From contig CAYGSD010000002.1 in the NCBI GenBank assembly GCA_964352625.1, forward strand, positions 62,001-126,000: a stretch of DNA of 64,000 bases, read 5' to 3'. Within the stretch, counting starts at the first letter, position 1, and every line of letters begins with the position of its first letter. The notes below the pieces were generated by a model. That model saw only the letters and a list, made by a program, of their open reading frames with translations. It was not told the origin of the DNA and ran no database searches. The position numbers and the translations under genes are program-made. This document shows, one piece after another, positions 7,603 through 16,184 of the stretch. Source of the DNA: JAAEPI01 sp964352625 (GTDB lineage Bacteria; Bacteroidota; Bacteroidia; Cytophagales; Cyclobacteriaceae).

Positions 7603-8922
7603 TTACAGAGTCTCTCCTTCTGTAACAGGGGTCGGGAATGCATCAGCTACTGCATCACCCGGTCTATCCAAAGGAATCTCGTCTAAACGGTCATATCTAC
7701 GAAGGTCTATCCATCTGTGACCTTCACCGAATAATGAATAGCGACGCTGATTCAACAGTTCGGTTTCTACATCTGTATCTGTAGTGCCGCCAGAATACGC
7801 AGGTAGCCCAGCAGAAGCTCTGATTACGTCCAGAGCTGCTATGGCCTCAGTATTCCCAGCTGCACCGATATTAGCCTCAGCATACAACAAGATTAATTCT
7901 TCATTTCTGATTAAACCTACAGGGTCAACATTGCTGCTGTAGACAACCGCTTGATAATCAGCAGAAAGATCATCGAAAGTAATGGTTCCGCCTGCAAAAA
8001 GATTGGTCTTAGAGGTTACCCTCGTATCTCCACCTTCAGCATCGGCTACAAAACTATCATGAGCCATAAATCTATCTTGATCAACAATGTAGAACAACGC
8101 ATTCGAAATGTCATTACCAGTCAGTCCGAAAACGTGGCTAACGCCCGTCGTTAAGCTCCCAGCGAGATCAAAGAATGAATCGTTTAATGCTGTTAACGCC
8201 GTTGATTTATCTCCTTGATAAATCGCCACCCTGGCTGCAATTGCTCTATTGAATTCAGCAAAAGTTGATGGAGTATCGAATCCGGTAAAACCTGAGCTAA
8301 GTGCAAAATCAAACTCATCTCCACCGGCTTCAGCAGTTGCCAGCTGGGTATTTGCTGTGTTCAAAATCGTCATGATACCTGCAAGCGCATTTTCGTAGCT
8401 CACAAATGGACCGAGGTTATCTGGATCGCCAACATCCAATCGAATTCCATTGGTGTACTGACGATTTGCAACCATCATTAAAGCATAAGCCTTTAATGTA
8501 TTTGCATAACCGTAATAGCCTGCTTTTGTGGCATCATCAAATCCAGCCGCTGAGTTCTCGACTGCAGTGATCAGTAAATTGGCAGACTGAACAATTTTAT
8601 ACCAAGCTGCAAAAGCTCTGGTTGTTAAGAATCCATTATTGTCTAGTGTGCCTTTAAGAAGCTCTCCTGTAAACCGAGGGTCTACTCCTGTCAAGTCATA
8701 ATATTCACGTCCTAGAATACTAACTGTTTGGTAGTGAAATTGAAGATCATTTCTCATGATGGCCTCAAGTCCCACAGCTAAGAGCTGAACGTCTGCCTGA
8801 GAGGCTCCAGAAGTGAAGCTCTCAAATGTAGGCGCATTTGGATTATCAATATCATCCAATGTACAAGCCGACAATCCAATTAGGATAGCGACTGTGAGTA
8901 TTTTGCTATATAAATTTTTCAT
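7603..8922 (-). CDS. SusD/RagB family outer-membrane lipoprotein
   Basis: The product (439 residues) has a lipoprotein signal with Cys20 (IGLSACTLDDIDNPNAP). The SusD fold is recognisable by the N-terminal helices with RAFAAWYKIVQSANLLI, internal TPR-like helices (GYYGYANTLKAYALMMVANRQ) and the conserved C-terminal RNEELILLYAEANI and LNQRRYSLFGEGHRWIDLRR. SusD proteins are surface lids that bind the nutrient over a SusC channel. It lies 20 bases after the SusC-like gene. No enzyme gene follows, so the substrate is unknown. Confidence 0.95.
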   Translation of the reverse strand: MKNLYSKILTVAILIGLSACTLDDIDNPNAPTFESFTSGASQADVQLLAVGLEAIMRNDLQFHYQTVSILGREYYDLTGVDPRFTGELLKGTLDNNGFLTTRAFAAWYKIVQSANLLITAVENSAAGFDDATKAGYYGYANTLKAYALMMVANRQYTNGIRLDVGDPDNLGPFVSYENALAGIMTILNTANTQLATAEAGGDEFDFALSSGFTGFDTPSTFAEFNRAIAARVAIYQGDKSTALTALNDSFFDLAGSLTTGVSHVFGLTGNDISNALFYIVDQDRFMAHDSFVADAEGGDTRVTSKTNLFAGGTITFDDLSADYQAVVYSSNVDPVGLIRNEELILLYAEANIGAAGNTEAIAALDVIRASAGLPAYSGGTTDTDVETELLNQRRYSLFGEGHRWIDLRRYDRLDEIPLDRPGDAVADAFPTPVTEGETL

Positions 8923-8942
8923 AATTTTTTCTACTTGAATGA

Positions 8943-11900
8943 TTAGAAATTAACATTTAAGTGGAAGTTCACAAACTTGGATGCTGCGTAAGGAGTTACC
9001 TCCACAGTATTTCCAAGAACATTATTTCCAAAATTGGATACTTCAGGATCATAACTATTGTAATCAAAAATGTTAATCAAGTTACGACCTGACACACCTA
9101 CTTGCACTCGGGAAAGCTGTGGAATTAAGTCTTTAGGTAGGGTATAGTAAAAGCCTATTTCCCTTAGTCTCAAGTAACTGGCATCCTCGATTACCGGCTC
9201 TGGATTAACAAAAGCTTGACTAGCTCGGTAATCTCCGTTGGACAATAACCCTTCAGGATCTAGTCCGGTATCGTCGTAATCCCAAGTGGTACCAGCTAGG
9301 TCATATAGTAGAGTTGTTAAATTGATATTGTCTCCACCTTTTTTCCAGTGCCATAAAAACGTTAAGCTAAAGTTCTTATAGTTAATAGAGTTAAACCATG
9401 ACATTTGAAAATCCGGTTCTGAGTTACCATAAACAGCAAAACCATCACCATTCGGGTCGATTCTATCAATTTCATCTTGCGTTAAACCGGTATCATCAAA
9501 AGTTCCAACGATTTGGGTAGGGCTACTTCCTTTCTCAATTCGGTAGGTGCCCAATGATGCGGCAAATCCGCCAATGTTAAATGGATCCACATCCAGTCTA
9601 AACACTTCTGATTTGTTTCTCCACCAGTTAACAGTGGTATTCCAAGTGATAGAACTGTTTTGGATAACAGTTGCATTAATTCCTATCTCTATTCCATCGT
9701 TTCTAAGCTTTGCAGCGTTTCCAACTTGGGCAGTAAAGCCTGAAGATGTTGCGAATTGCTGCTGTAGCAACACATCAACCATTTTCTTGGTGTAGAACGT
9801 TACATCAACACCTATTCGGTTGTTCAATAACCCAAAGTCTAATCCATACTCCAATTCTTTTTGTCGTTCAGGACCTACATCTGGATTTCCTCTTAAATTG
9901 TTGGGAGACAATCCTGATGTGCCTCCAATTAATTGAGCACCTACCGACGTGAAACGATCGTTGAAATTCGAAAAACGACCTGACTCACCATAGGCAACTC
10001 TTGGTTTCACCGTGCTTACAATATCAGTCACAGGGAAGAAGTCAAATTCATGAAGATTTACAGCTAAACTTACTTTTGGGTAGTAGTAGAATTGATCGGC
10101 ATCACCGTTATTGGTTGATTTGTCACCACGATACCCCACGGTACCAATTACCTTGTCTTGGAAGTTAACCTCTTCTTGAAAGAAAAATCCCTTGTCCTCT
10201 TGAGGTCTTCTTATTTGTTGCACTCCAATATTTGTGGATTGGTCCAAGTTAGTTTGTGAACCATTTAAACCTGTCGCGGTTGTGATAACGGTGTTTCTGT
10301 TAAAGCTCTGTTGGAAGCTCCCCACTTGAGTAGTGAAACTTAATCCATTATCCATAAAATATGAGTGCACCAAGGAGGCTGTCATGTTGTAGTTGGTGTT
10401 AATGGTCGTTCCTGAAATGGCAGCACCACCAAGAGAAGTTGGACTCCTAAAATATGATAGACTCTTTGGGAAAATACTTGTGGTTCTAAGTGTATATTGA
10501 TCTAAACCGGCCTGAAGAACCAATTTCAATTGATTATCCTCCTGAGTTAAAATTTTCACGTTTGTAGTTGCTCCTCCAATGTATCTGTTGATGTTTTCAC
10601 GATTTGTCGTGATTGCTATTGTTTCCAAAGCATTGGAACCAGCACCTCCGGCAGGGTATGCTCCATCCACAGGGAATAAATCCTCCCAAGGATAGGTGAA
10701 GGCTAGTGCGTATCCTACTGTTCTATTCTGATTACCATTGTTAAAGAACCCTCTATCCGCCTGTGAGTTGATGTAGTTGTTAGTAACGTAAATATCCAAC
10801 CAGTCATTAAATCTATGACCAACATTTAATCTAACAGATCCTTTCTCGTAACCCGTATTCTGAACCAACCCTGGCTCATTTTTATAGGTCATTCCCAGAA
10901 AGAAATCACTTTTACCAGCACCACCAGATACCGTAAATCTTGAAGTATTTGTTACCCTTACATGATCAAAAACTTCAGCTTCATAGTCGTTCAATGGATC
11001 ATTAGGATTGCCACCAGCAGCGGTGATTTCATCGGCATCCCAATCCCTCATTCCAAGAAGTTTCGTTGGTGATCTCAATCCCACGGTTTGTGAAAATGAA
11101 ACTTGTGTATTTCCAGCAGATCCACGTTTAGTGGTAATGATTACCACACCACCGGCAGCTCGAGATCCATAAATAGCAGCTGCAGAAGCTCCTTTAAGGA
11201 TTTCGATGTTTTCAATGTCTTCAGGATCCAGATCAGCAATCCTGTTTGAAGCATCATCTTGATTGGTTGAGGGATTACCTCCGCCTGCCGCTTCACTAAC
11301 AATGTTGTTACCAAGCGAAACAGAAGAGTTGTCCATATACACCCCATCTACGATGAAGAGAGGCTGCTGGTCTCCAAAAACGGAGGTTACACCTCTTAAT
11401 CTCATGGAGATACCTCCACCAGGAGCTCCTGAGCTCGCTGAAATATTCGCGCCTTTGAATTTACCATACAGTGCACCATCCATTGTGGATTGATTGGTAA
11501 TGGCAGTCAATTTCTTGCCAGAAACGGATGCAACGGAGTTGGCCAAGTTGGACCTCTTCACGGAGGATGCCAGACCTGTTACGACTACTTCATCAAGATT
11601 TGTAACATCCTGTGCGAGTTGCATGTCGCCTGCTTCACTTGCTGCCACTTCAATGGTTGAGTATCCTATGAAGCGGAAAACAAGAATAGCTCCGTCTGAG
11701 ACGGAGAACGAATACTGTCCATCAATATTAGTGATGGCGCCATTCGTGGTGCCTTTCTCCAAGACAGTAACACCAATAAGTGCTTCTCCGGTTGTACCAT
11801 CGGTAACCGTGCCACTTACTTGAGTCTGCCCGAAAAGTAAACTCAATGGTACGAGTAACATCCCGGCCATTAAGCTCATTTTTGAGTAAATTTTTCTCAT
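8943..11900 (-). CDS. SusC/RagA family TonB-linked outer membrane channel
   Basis: From ATG 11900 the protein has 985 residues with a signal peptide (MRKIYSKMSLMAGMLLVPLSLLFGQ); the open frame continues 36 codons upstream, but those residues lack a signal. Domains in order: carboxypeptidase-regulatory-like fold (VSGTVTDGTTGEALIGVTV, about 25-100), TonB-box/plug region with LRGVTSVFGDQQPLFIVDGV and IEILKGASAAAIYGSRAAGGVVIITTK, and a C-terminal barrel ending in FVNFHLNVNF. SusC channels import oligosaccharides, peptides or other polymers fragments with TonB energy. No sigma/anti-sigma pair or hybrid two-component gene sits beside it. Confidence 0.96.
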   Translation of the reverse strand: MRKIYSKMSLMAGMLLVPLSLLFGQTQVSGTVTDGTTGEALIGVTVLEKGTTNGAITNIDGQYSFSVSDGAILVFRFIGYSTIEVAASEAGDMQLAQDVTNLDEVVVTGLASSVKRSNLANSVASVSGKKLTAITNQSTMDGALYGKFKGANISASSGAPGGGISMRLRGVTSVFGDQQPLFIVDGVYMDNSSVSLGNNIVSEAAGGGNPSTNQDDASNRIADLDPEDIENIEILKGASAAAIYGSRAAGGVVIITTKRGSAGNTQVSFSQTVGLRSPTKLLGMRDWDADEITAAGGNPNDPLNDYEAEVFDHVRVTNTSRFTVSGGAGKSDFFLGMTYKNEPGLVQNTGYEKGSVRLNVGHRFNDWLDIYVTNNYINSQADRGFFNNGNQNRTVGYALAFTYPWEDLFPVDGAYPAGGAGSNALETIAITTNRENINRYIGGATTNVKILTQEDNQLKLVLQAGLDQYTLRTTSIFPKSLSYFRSPTSLGGAAISGTTINTNYNMTASLVHSYFMDNGLSFTTQVGSFQQSFNRNTVITTATGLNGSQTNLDQSTNIGVQQIRRPQEDKGFFFQEEVNFQDKVIGTVGYRGDKSTNNGDADQFYYYPKVSLAVNLHEFDFFPVTDIVSTVKPRVAYGESGRFSNFNDRFTSVGAQLIGGTSGLSPNNLRGNPDVGPERQKELEYGLDFGLLNNRIGVDVTFYTKKMVDVLLQQQFATSSGFTAQVGNAAKLRNDGIEIGINATVIQNSSITWNTTVNWWRNKSEVFRLDVDPFNIGGFAASLGTYRIEKGSSPTQIVGTFDDTGLTQDEIDRIDPNGDGFAVYGNSEPDFQMSWFNSINYKNFSLTFLWHWKKGGDNINLTTLLYDLAGTTWDYDDTGLDPEGLLSNGDYRASQAFVNPEPVIEDASYLRLREIGFYYTLPKDLIPQLSRVQVGVSGRNLINIFDYNSYDPEVSNFGNNVLGNTVEVTPYAASKFVNFHLNVNF

Positions 11901-11963
11901 GTTGTAGAGTTTTAGTTTAACATTAGTTTTTATGAAAGAACTGAAAGATAATTTTTTTTTGGC

Positions 11964-12008
11964 AGAATCATAGATTCTCAGGGATTTCATGCAATCGATT
12001 GAATTCAA
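11964..12008. promoter_or_regulatory. palindromes in the susC-like upstream region
   Basis: Three short inverted repeats occur in the divergent region: AGAATC-ATA-GATTCT (11964-11978), CAATCGATTG (11992-12001) and TTGAATTCAA (11999-12008). They could be operator or leader-RNA structure for the SusC gene; no consensus promoter is obvious. Confidence 0.25.
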
Positions 12009-12125
12009 TACAATGACAGTTTTTGTATAATTATAGAAGCTAATTAATTCGAATAAATTCTTCCGCCTTTCTTTTAATTGGCAATCAATTATTTTAAATT
12101 ATCTCATGATCAAACAACAAAGTCC

Positions 12126-12986
12126 ATGAGATACCTTATTGCTCTTCTTATTTCGGTTGTTTTTGGGTATGGCTTGGCACATGGCCAAATTTCACTGGAA
12201 GGCACTTGGGAGTTAAAGTCATTCGTGGATCATGGCACGGGAGATGTTGATTGGACGAAAAACCCGACCGACATTCTCTATCAGAAGCACATCTCGGCAG
12301 ATCATTTCACCTGGGTAAAGTTTGATTTGAAAACGAATACCCTTCTGGGCATGGGCGGAGGGTCTTATTCCATAGATGCTAAGGGAAGATATGTTGAGAA
12401 CCTTGATTTCTTTTATCCCCCTGGATCAAGTGAATTGGGTCAGACCATTCCTTTTGATGTGCAAAGGAAAGGAAAGGAATGGCTCCACACCGGATATGCC
12501 AAGGTATTTGATATTGGCCTGGAAGGAGAAAATATTGTGGTGGACTCTTCTAAGATTCAGGAAATCTGGAAACCTGTAAAAGCACCTAAAACTAAGTCTG
12601 AACTTGTGGGGGCTTGGGAGCTGGTAAAATATTTGGACAATCCTGAAAGTGGATACATGGTCTACCCTGACATTATAGGTTACATCAAAATTTTGACAGC
12701 CACTCATTTTGTTTGGGTCAAGTTTGACAAAGAGGGAGATCAAATATATGCGGCCGGGTCAGGAACCTATTCTGTTTCTGAATCAGGATATTCTGAGAAA
12801 ATTCTAATGCAATATCCAGATACTCAATTGATAGGTGAGGTTATTCCTTTTGATAAGGAACTTTCTGGAAATCAATGGAAGCATTATGGATATCTTCAAA
12901 CCCCAACTGGGGAGAAAGATATAATCGATGAATTCTGGCGTCCGCTTATTCTATCCCAAACCGGGGGTAATTTTGACCTTAAATAA
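12126..12986 (+). CDS. secreted protein with two tandem lipocalin-like repeats
   Basis: From ATG 12126 the product has 286 residues with a signal peptide (MRYLIALLISVVFGYGLAHGQ). It consists of two homologous domains of about 125 residues: the first begins LEGTWELKSFVDHG and the second LVGAWELVKYLDN. Each has a xxHFxWVKFD strand, a GxGTYS/GGGSYS strand, a GxxIPFD strand and ends with (I)xEIWKPV or DEFWRPL. The pattern suggests a small ligand-binding beta barrel, as in lipocalin-like domains of Bacteroidota, but the ligand is unknown. The gene at 35756 encodes a diverged relative. An upstream in-frame ATG (12078) would add 16 polar residues and is rejected. Confidence 0.7.
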   Translation: MRYLIALLISVVFGYGLAHGQISLEGTWELKSFVDHGTGDVDWTKNPTDILYQKHISADHFTWVKFDLKTNTLLGMGGGSYSIDAKGRYVENLDFFYPPGSSELGQTIPFDVQRKGKEWLHTGYAKVFDIGLEGENIVVDSSKIQEIWKPVKAPKTKSELVGAWELVKYLDNPESGYMVYPDIIGYIKILTATHFVWVKFDKEGDQIYAAGSGTYSVSESGYSEKILMQYPDTQLIGEVIPFDKELSGNQWKHYGYLQTPTGEKDIIDEFWRPLILSQTGGNFDLK

Positions 12987-12987
12987 T

Positions 12988-13977
12988 CTAGTTTAGGCCC
13001 AATACGCCTTTATCAATATGCATAGTCACTAAATAATGCGGCATATCCACAACCTCGGCAATCTTTAAGTCTCCTGCAAGAGAGCATAACATATACGCTT
13101 CATTTCGAGTGATTCCATGATTTGATGTTAGATAGTCGATCATGTATTGAGTTGCTTTTTTGGCAGCTTCATCAATTGATGTTCCAAAGGCGGTAACAGC
13201 ATAGATATCTTCTCTTTCGTACTGCGGCTCCTTAATTGTCTTGTCTTTGATCAACTCAATTTCCACAAGGAATTTCATTGGTGCTTCGATGGCCGTTCCG
13301 CAGACTTCACCCAGTCCTTGTGCAGCATGAGCATCTCCAATTGAAAATAATGCTCCTTCTACAAAAACAGGGAGGTATACTTTAGTTCCTTCAACAATAT
13401 GCGGGTCATCCATGTTTCCTCCATTGGCTCTGGGGGGTATAGTACTTAAAAGTGAATCTGTTGGAGGAGCTACCCCCAAGACCCCAGGAAATGGCTTCAA
13501 TGGAATAGTAATTTTGTCATTGAATTTTACTTGATTTTTTCCCGATAATTCCCAAGTTCTGAGATAGGGTTTGGTAAATTCATCAGCCAAAAAACCAAAC
13601 CCAGGTAAGATGGCGGTCCAGCCCCAATCTCCCAATTCTATTCGGTGCAAGGTCACGGCAATCACGTCACCCGGCATGGCATTTTTGATGAAAATGGGTC
13701 CGGTCAATGGATGAATTGGATCAAAGCTCAGACCCATCAGATCAGAAGTGTCTGATTCCAGAGTCATCTGACCATCCGTTGCTTCTTCTGTAGAAATTTC
13801 AATAATAGCGCCGCTATTTACAGTGAGCACGGGAGGAATAGTTCGACTGAATTTATTGTGTTTTTGGGTTTTTTCTAAGATAAAATCAGGCTTTGGATGT
13901 GCAAGTTCTTCATCGTAGGTGACTTCTGTTTTCACATTGCAGGAAACCATAAGTAGTAGAATGGGCAGATATTTCAT
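12988..13977 (-). CDS. acetamidase/formamidase family lipoprotein
   Basis: The product (329 residues) matches the acetamidase/formamidase (FmdA) family: HPLTGPIFIKNAMPGDVIAV, WTAILPGFGFL, PPRANGGNMDDPHI and the signature FVEGALFSIGDAHAAQGLGEVCGTAIEAP. Family members hydrolyse short amides to acid and ammonia using a metal site. Unlike cytoplasmic FmdA, it has a lipobox (LLLMVSCN, Cys13), so it should be membrane-anchored in the periplasm or at the surface. It ends a three-gene operon with an NTF2-like protein (2-base gap) and a sirtuin. Its substrate is not evident. Confidence 0.88.
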   Translation of the reverse strand: MKYLPILLLMVSCNVKTEVTYDEELAHPKPDFILEKTQKHNKFSRTIPPVLTVNSGAIIEISTEEATDGQMTLESDTSDLMGLSFDPIHPLTGPIFIKNAMPGDVIAVTLHRIELGDWGWTAILPGFGFLADEFTKPYLRTWELSGKNQVKFNDKITIPLKPFPGVLGVAPPTDSLLSTIPPRANGGNMDDPHIVEGTKVYLPVFVEGALFSIGDAHAAQGLGEVCGTAIEAPMKFLVEIELIKDKTIKEPQYEREDIYAVTAFGTSIDEAAKKATQYMIDYLTSNHGITRNEAYMLCSLAGDLKIAEVVDMPHYLVTMHIDKGVLGLN

Positions 13978-13979
13978 AA

Positions 13980-14453
13980 CTAGGATTTAGTTTCATTTAT
14001 TAAATAGGTCATCAGGGCCGATTTGGCTTGTGCGCGGACTTTACCCTTGATCAAAGGCGACCAGCCAAGCAATAGGCCAGGCATGCCGAGTGCCATTTGT
14101 GACCATTTCCAAAAATTGAAGCTGTCTTCGTGAATAATAATTTTACCATCTTCAAAGGTCATTTTTGATTTGATGACATTGTGAACGGGTCTTTCGGTCT
14201 TACTGAAAGTATACTTCGCTTCCCAGATACACGAAGCACTGTCCTCCGCTTCTTTTATGGTGTGGAAATCAATTTTAAGCTGACCTTTTGATCTTTCTAT
14301 TAGCATTTTCCACATCGTGCAAACTTCCTCTGAGGTCAAGGTGACGAAAACGGGATCAGAAAAATAAGCGAGCTCGTGGTAGTGACTAGCCATCTTTTCG
14401 GCATCCAGATTTTGAAAAGCGGTATAGAAAGACGTGATTAATTCTTTACTCAA
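13980..14453 (-). CDS. NTF2-like/SnoaL-fold protein
   Basis: The product (157 residues) shows the NTF2-like cone fold: N-terminal helix LITSFYTAFQNLDAEKMASHYHELAYFSDPVFV, then strands IDFHTIKEAEDSASCIWEAKYTF, PVHNVIKSKMTFEDGKIIIHEDSFNFWKW. Similar Bacteroidota proteins are annotated only as nuclear transport factor 2 family proteins; they may be enzymes or binding proteins. The gene overlaps the sirtuin gene by eight bases and is followed after two bases by the acetamidase-like gene, so the three are translationally coupled. Confidence 0.8.
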   Translation of the reverse strand: MSKELITSFYTAFQNLDAEKMASHYHELAYFSDPVFVTLTSEEVCTMWKMLIERSKGQLKIDFHTIKEAEDSASCIWEAKYTFSKTERPVHNVIKSKMTFEDGKIIIHEDSFNFWKWSQMALGMPGLLLGWSPLIKGKVRAQAKSALMTYLINETKS

Positions 14454-15150
14454 AATATTGTGTGATTAGTAGATCTCGAACCTTTGGCACACCCGTAGTG
14501 GCAGGCTCTTCAATCAAGTGAAGATACTCATTTCCCCTTGAAATAGGCAGATTTGGGTCTATGATGAACTTGGGTGTAGTGAATGAAATAATGTCTAAGA
14601 GCCCTGCGGCAGGATATACCGCTAAAGACGTTCCTACCACTAAGAAAATGTCAGCCTCAGAGGCAATTCGTGCGGCTTCTTCCATCATAGGAACCATCTC
14701 GCCGAACCAAACAATGTGGGGTCTGAGTTGTGATCCCTTTTCACATTTGTCGCCTGTTTTCAGTTCCCATCCATCGAGATCGTACACTAGTGTCTCATCA
14801 AGAGTGCTTCTGACTTTGAACAACTCTCCATGCAAATGGAGAACTTTTGAACTTCCTGCCTGCTCATGAAGATTGTCCACATTTTGTGTGATGATCGTGA
14901 CATCAAACTTGTCTTCTAAATCAACCAGAGCTGAGTGACCTGAATTCGGACCTACTTCTAAGGCTTGTTTCCTTCGCTGATTGTAGAAATCAAGAACCAA
15001 TTCCTGATTTGCTCGCCAACCCTGAGGAGAAGCCACCTCCATCACCTCATGTCCCTCCCACAGTCCACCAGCATCCCGAAATGTATTGATCCCACTTTCG
15101 GCACTGATGCCCGCTCCAGTAAGAACAGCGATTTTTTTCCGTGAACTCAT
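14446..15150 (-). CDS. cobB: NAD-dependent protein deacylase (sirtuin, CobB-like)
   Basis: The product (234 residues) has the sirtuin core: GAGISAESGINTFRD (12-26), TQNVDNLHEQAG (88-99), catalytic His107 in HLHGEL, and VVGTSLAVYPAAGL. Tyr56 and Arg59 (FYNQRRK) match the YxxR pair that marks class III sirtuins able to remove succinyl or malonyl groups. The four zinc cysteines of most sirtuins are absent; only Cys136 remains in the small domain, so zinc-free folding is likely. By family it removes acyl groups from lysine using NAD. First gene of a three-gene operon. Confidence 0.95.
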   Translation of the reverse strand: MSSRKKIAVLTGAGISAESGINTFRDAGGLWEGHEVMEVASPQGWRANQELVLDFYNQRRKQALEVGPNSGHSALVDLEDKFDVTIITQNVDNLHEQAGSSKVLHLHGELFKVRSTLDETLVYDLDGWELKTGDKCEKGSQLRPHIVWFGEMVPMMEEAARIASEADIFLVVGTSLAVYPAAGLLDIISFTTPKFIIDPNLPISRGNEYLHLIEEPATTGVPKVRDLLITQYFE

Positions 15151-15159
15151 GTAAATCCG

Positions 15160-15167
15160 TACTTTTG
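15160..15167 (+). promoter_or_regulatory. -7 element before the 15194 barrel gene
   Basis: TACTTTTG fits TAnnTTTG exactly, 26 bases before the ATG at 15194. The -33 region contains only a T-rich run ending TTTC. Confidence 0.5.
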
Positions 15168-15193
15168 ATCAAACAATAAAAATCTAAATTATC

Positions 15194-15703
15194 ATGAAGA
15201 AACTATTATCAATTTGTGTTTGTGTTTTTTGTCTTTTAGTGGGGTCGCAATTGGTCGCTCAATCTCAGGGCGATCTCAGGGCTTCTGTTGGATTGGGTCT
15301 AGGGACAAATGCAAGTTTCGGCGATAATGCCTTCGATAGTGCGATGGGCCTTGGTTTAGTACTTGGAGCTGAATACTTAATTACGGATGATTTGAGTATT
15401 GCTCCTAGCTATGAATACTATTTTCCCGAAAAATTTGGTGATAGTAAGTATCGGAAGTCTTCATTTAATGTGGATGGTCGGTATTACTTTGACCAGTTTT
15501 ATGGTCTGGCGGGTATTTCTTTTGCTTCATACACAGGGACCGATGGAAATGGCGACAGCCTGACTTTAACAGAAACAGGGTTGAATTTAGGAGGTGGTAT
15601 GAATATTCCGATAAATGATTCTATGGATTTAAATCTTCAAGCAAAATACAACACTCCGCTCGAGCAGCTAGCGCTTCAGGCGGGTCTTTCGTTTAATTTC
15701 TGA
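15194..15703 (+). CDS. small outer-membrane beta-barrel protein
   Basis: The product (169 residues) has a signal peptide ending at VGSQLVAQ, then eight or so amphipathic strands typical of OmpX/OmpW-size barrels: GDLRASVGLGLGTNASFG, GLGLVLGAEYLITDDLSIAPSYEYY, FNVDGRYYF, FYGLAGISFASYTG, and a last strand LALQAGLSFNF ending in Phe, the usual barrel-assembly signal. The role is unknown. It has its own promoter-like element and a strong terminator, so it is probably a single-gene unit. Confidence 0.82.
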   Translation: MKKLLSICVCVFCLLVGSQLVAQSQGDLRASVGLGLGTNASFGDNAFDSAMGLGLVLGAEYLITDDLSIAPSYEYYFPEKFGDSKYRKSSFNVDGRYYFDQFYGLAGISFASYTGTDGNGDSLTLTETGLNLGGGMNIPINDSMDLNLQAKYNTPLEQLALQAGLSFNF

Positions 15704-15724
15704 TTATGGAATTTTGAATTTTTG

Positions 15725-15748
15725 AAAGCCCCGAAAGGGGCTTTTTTT
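15725..15748 (+). terminator. intrinsic terminator after the 15194 barrel gene
   Basis: Stem AAAGCCCC / GGGGCTTT with a GAAA tetraloop followed by a run of T. Confidence 0.92.
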
Positions 15749-15784
15749 GTGAGTACCCAACAATCTTATCTTTAACTCACTCCC

Positions 15785-16183
15785 CTAAAAATCCTCAGTT
15801 AGACGCTGTAAGTGTTCTATTGTCAAGGGTTTTGTAACAAACTCCACAACTGCAGGAAATTTCATAGCCCTATTCACATCTTCTTCAAGCGAAGATGAAC
15901 TCATCATGCTAATGCGCGGTTGCTTGACCATGTCAGGGAGTACCAGAGAGAGCTCCTCTAGAAACTTCCAGCCATCCATGATGGGCATATTGATGTCCAG
16001 TAGAATAAGACTCGGAAGAAGGTCCTGGTTTTGTGTGTTTGATTTGATGATCCCCAATGCTTCCTGACCATTATTGAAGGGATGGAAATCAATGGGCTTG
16101 AAAACCCTTTCTATAAGCATACTGGTTATGCTTTGATAGATAATATCATCGTCAATGAGAAATACGGGGTGTCTCTTCTCCAT
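15785..16183 (-). CDS. stand-alone response regulator receiver protein
   Basis: From ATG 16183 the protein has 132 residues, just one receiver domain. The acidic pocket is Asp11-Asp13 (FLIDDDII), the phosphoacceptor is Asp63 (LLDINMPIMDGW) and the conserved lysine is Lys118 (FVTKPL). No output domain is present, so it should act by protein contact or in a phosphorelay. The reading frame continues upstream into the CAP gene, but its start one base after the CAP stop gives the standard N-terminus. It is the last gene of a likely three-gene operon with the CAP and ceramidase-like genes; no partner kinase is adjacent. Confidence 0.9.
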   Translation of the reverse strand: MEKRHPVFLIDDDIIYQSITSMLIERVFKPIDFHPFNNGQEALGIIKSNTQNQDLLPSLILLDINMPIMDGWKFLEELSLVLPDMVKQPRISMMSSSSLEEDVNRAMKFPAVVEFVTKPLTIEHLQRLTEDF

Positions 16184-16184
16184 C

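Noticed and set aside
11901..12008. ATG at 12008 as start of the SusC-like protein
   Set aside because: The 36 extra residues carry no signal peptide, whereas ATG 11900 gives a canonical one.
14446..15150. Sirtuin as an anti-phage SIR2 effector
   Set aside because: It is a compact CobB-type deacylase with its YxxR specificity pair and no fused effector domain, and its neighbours are not defence genes.
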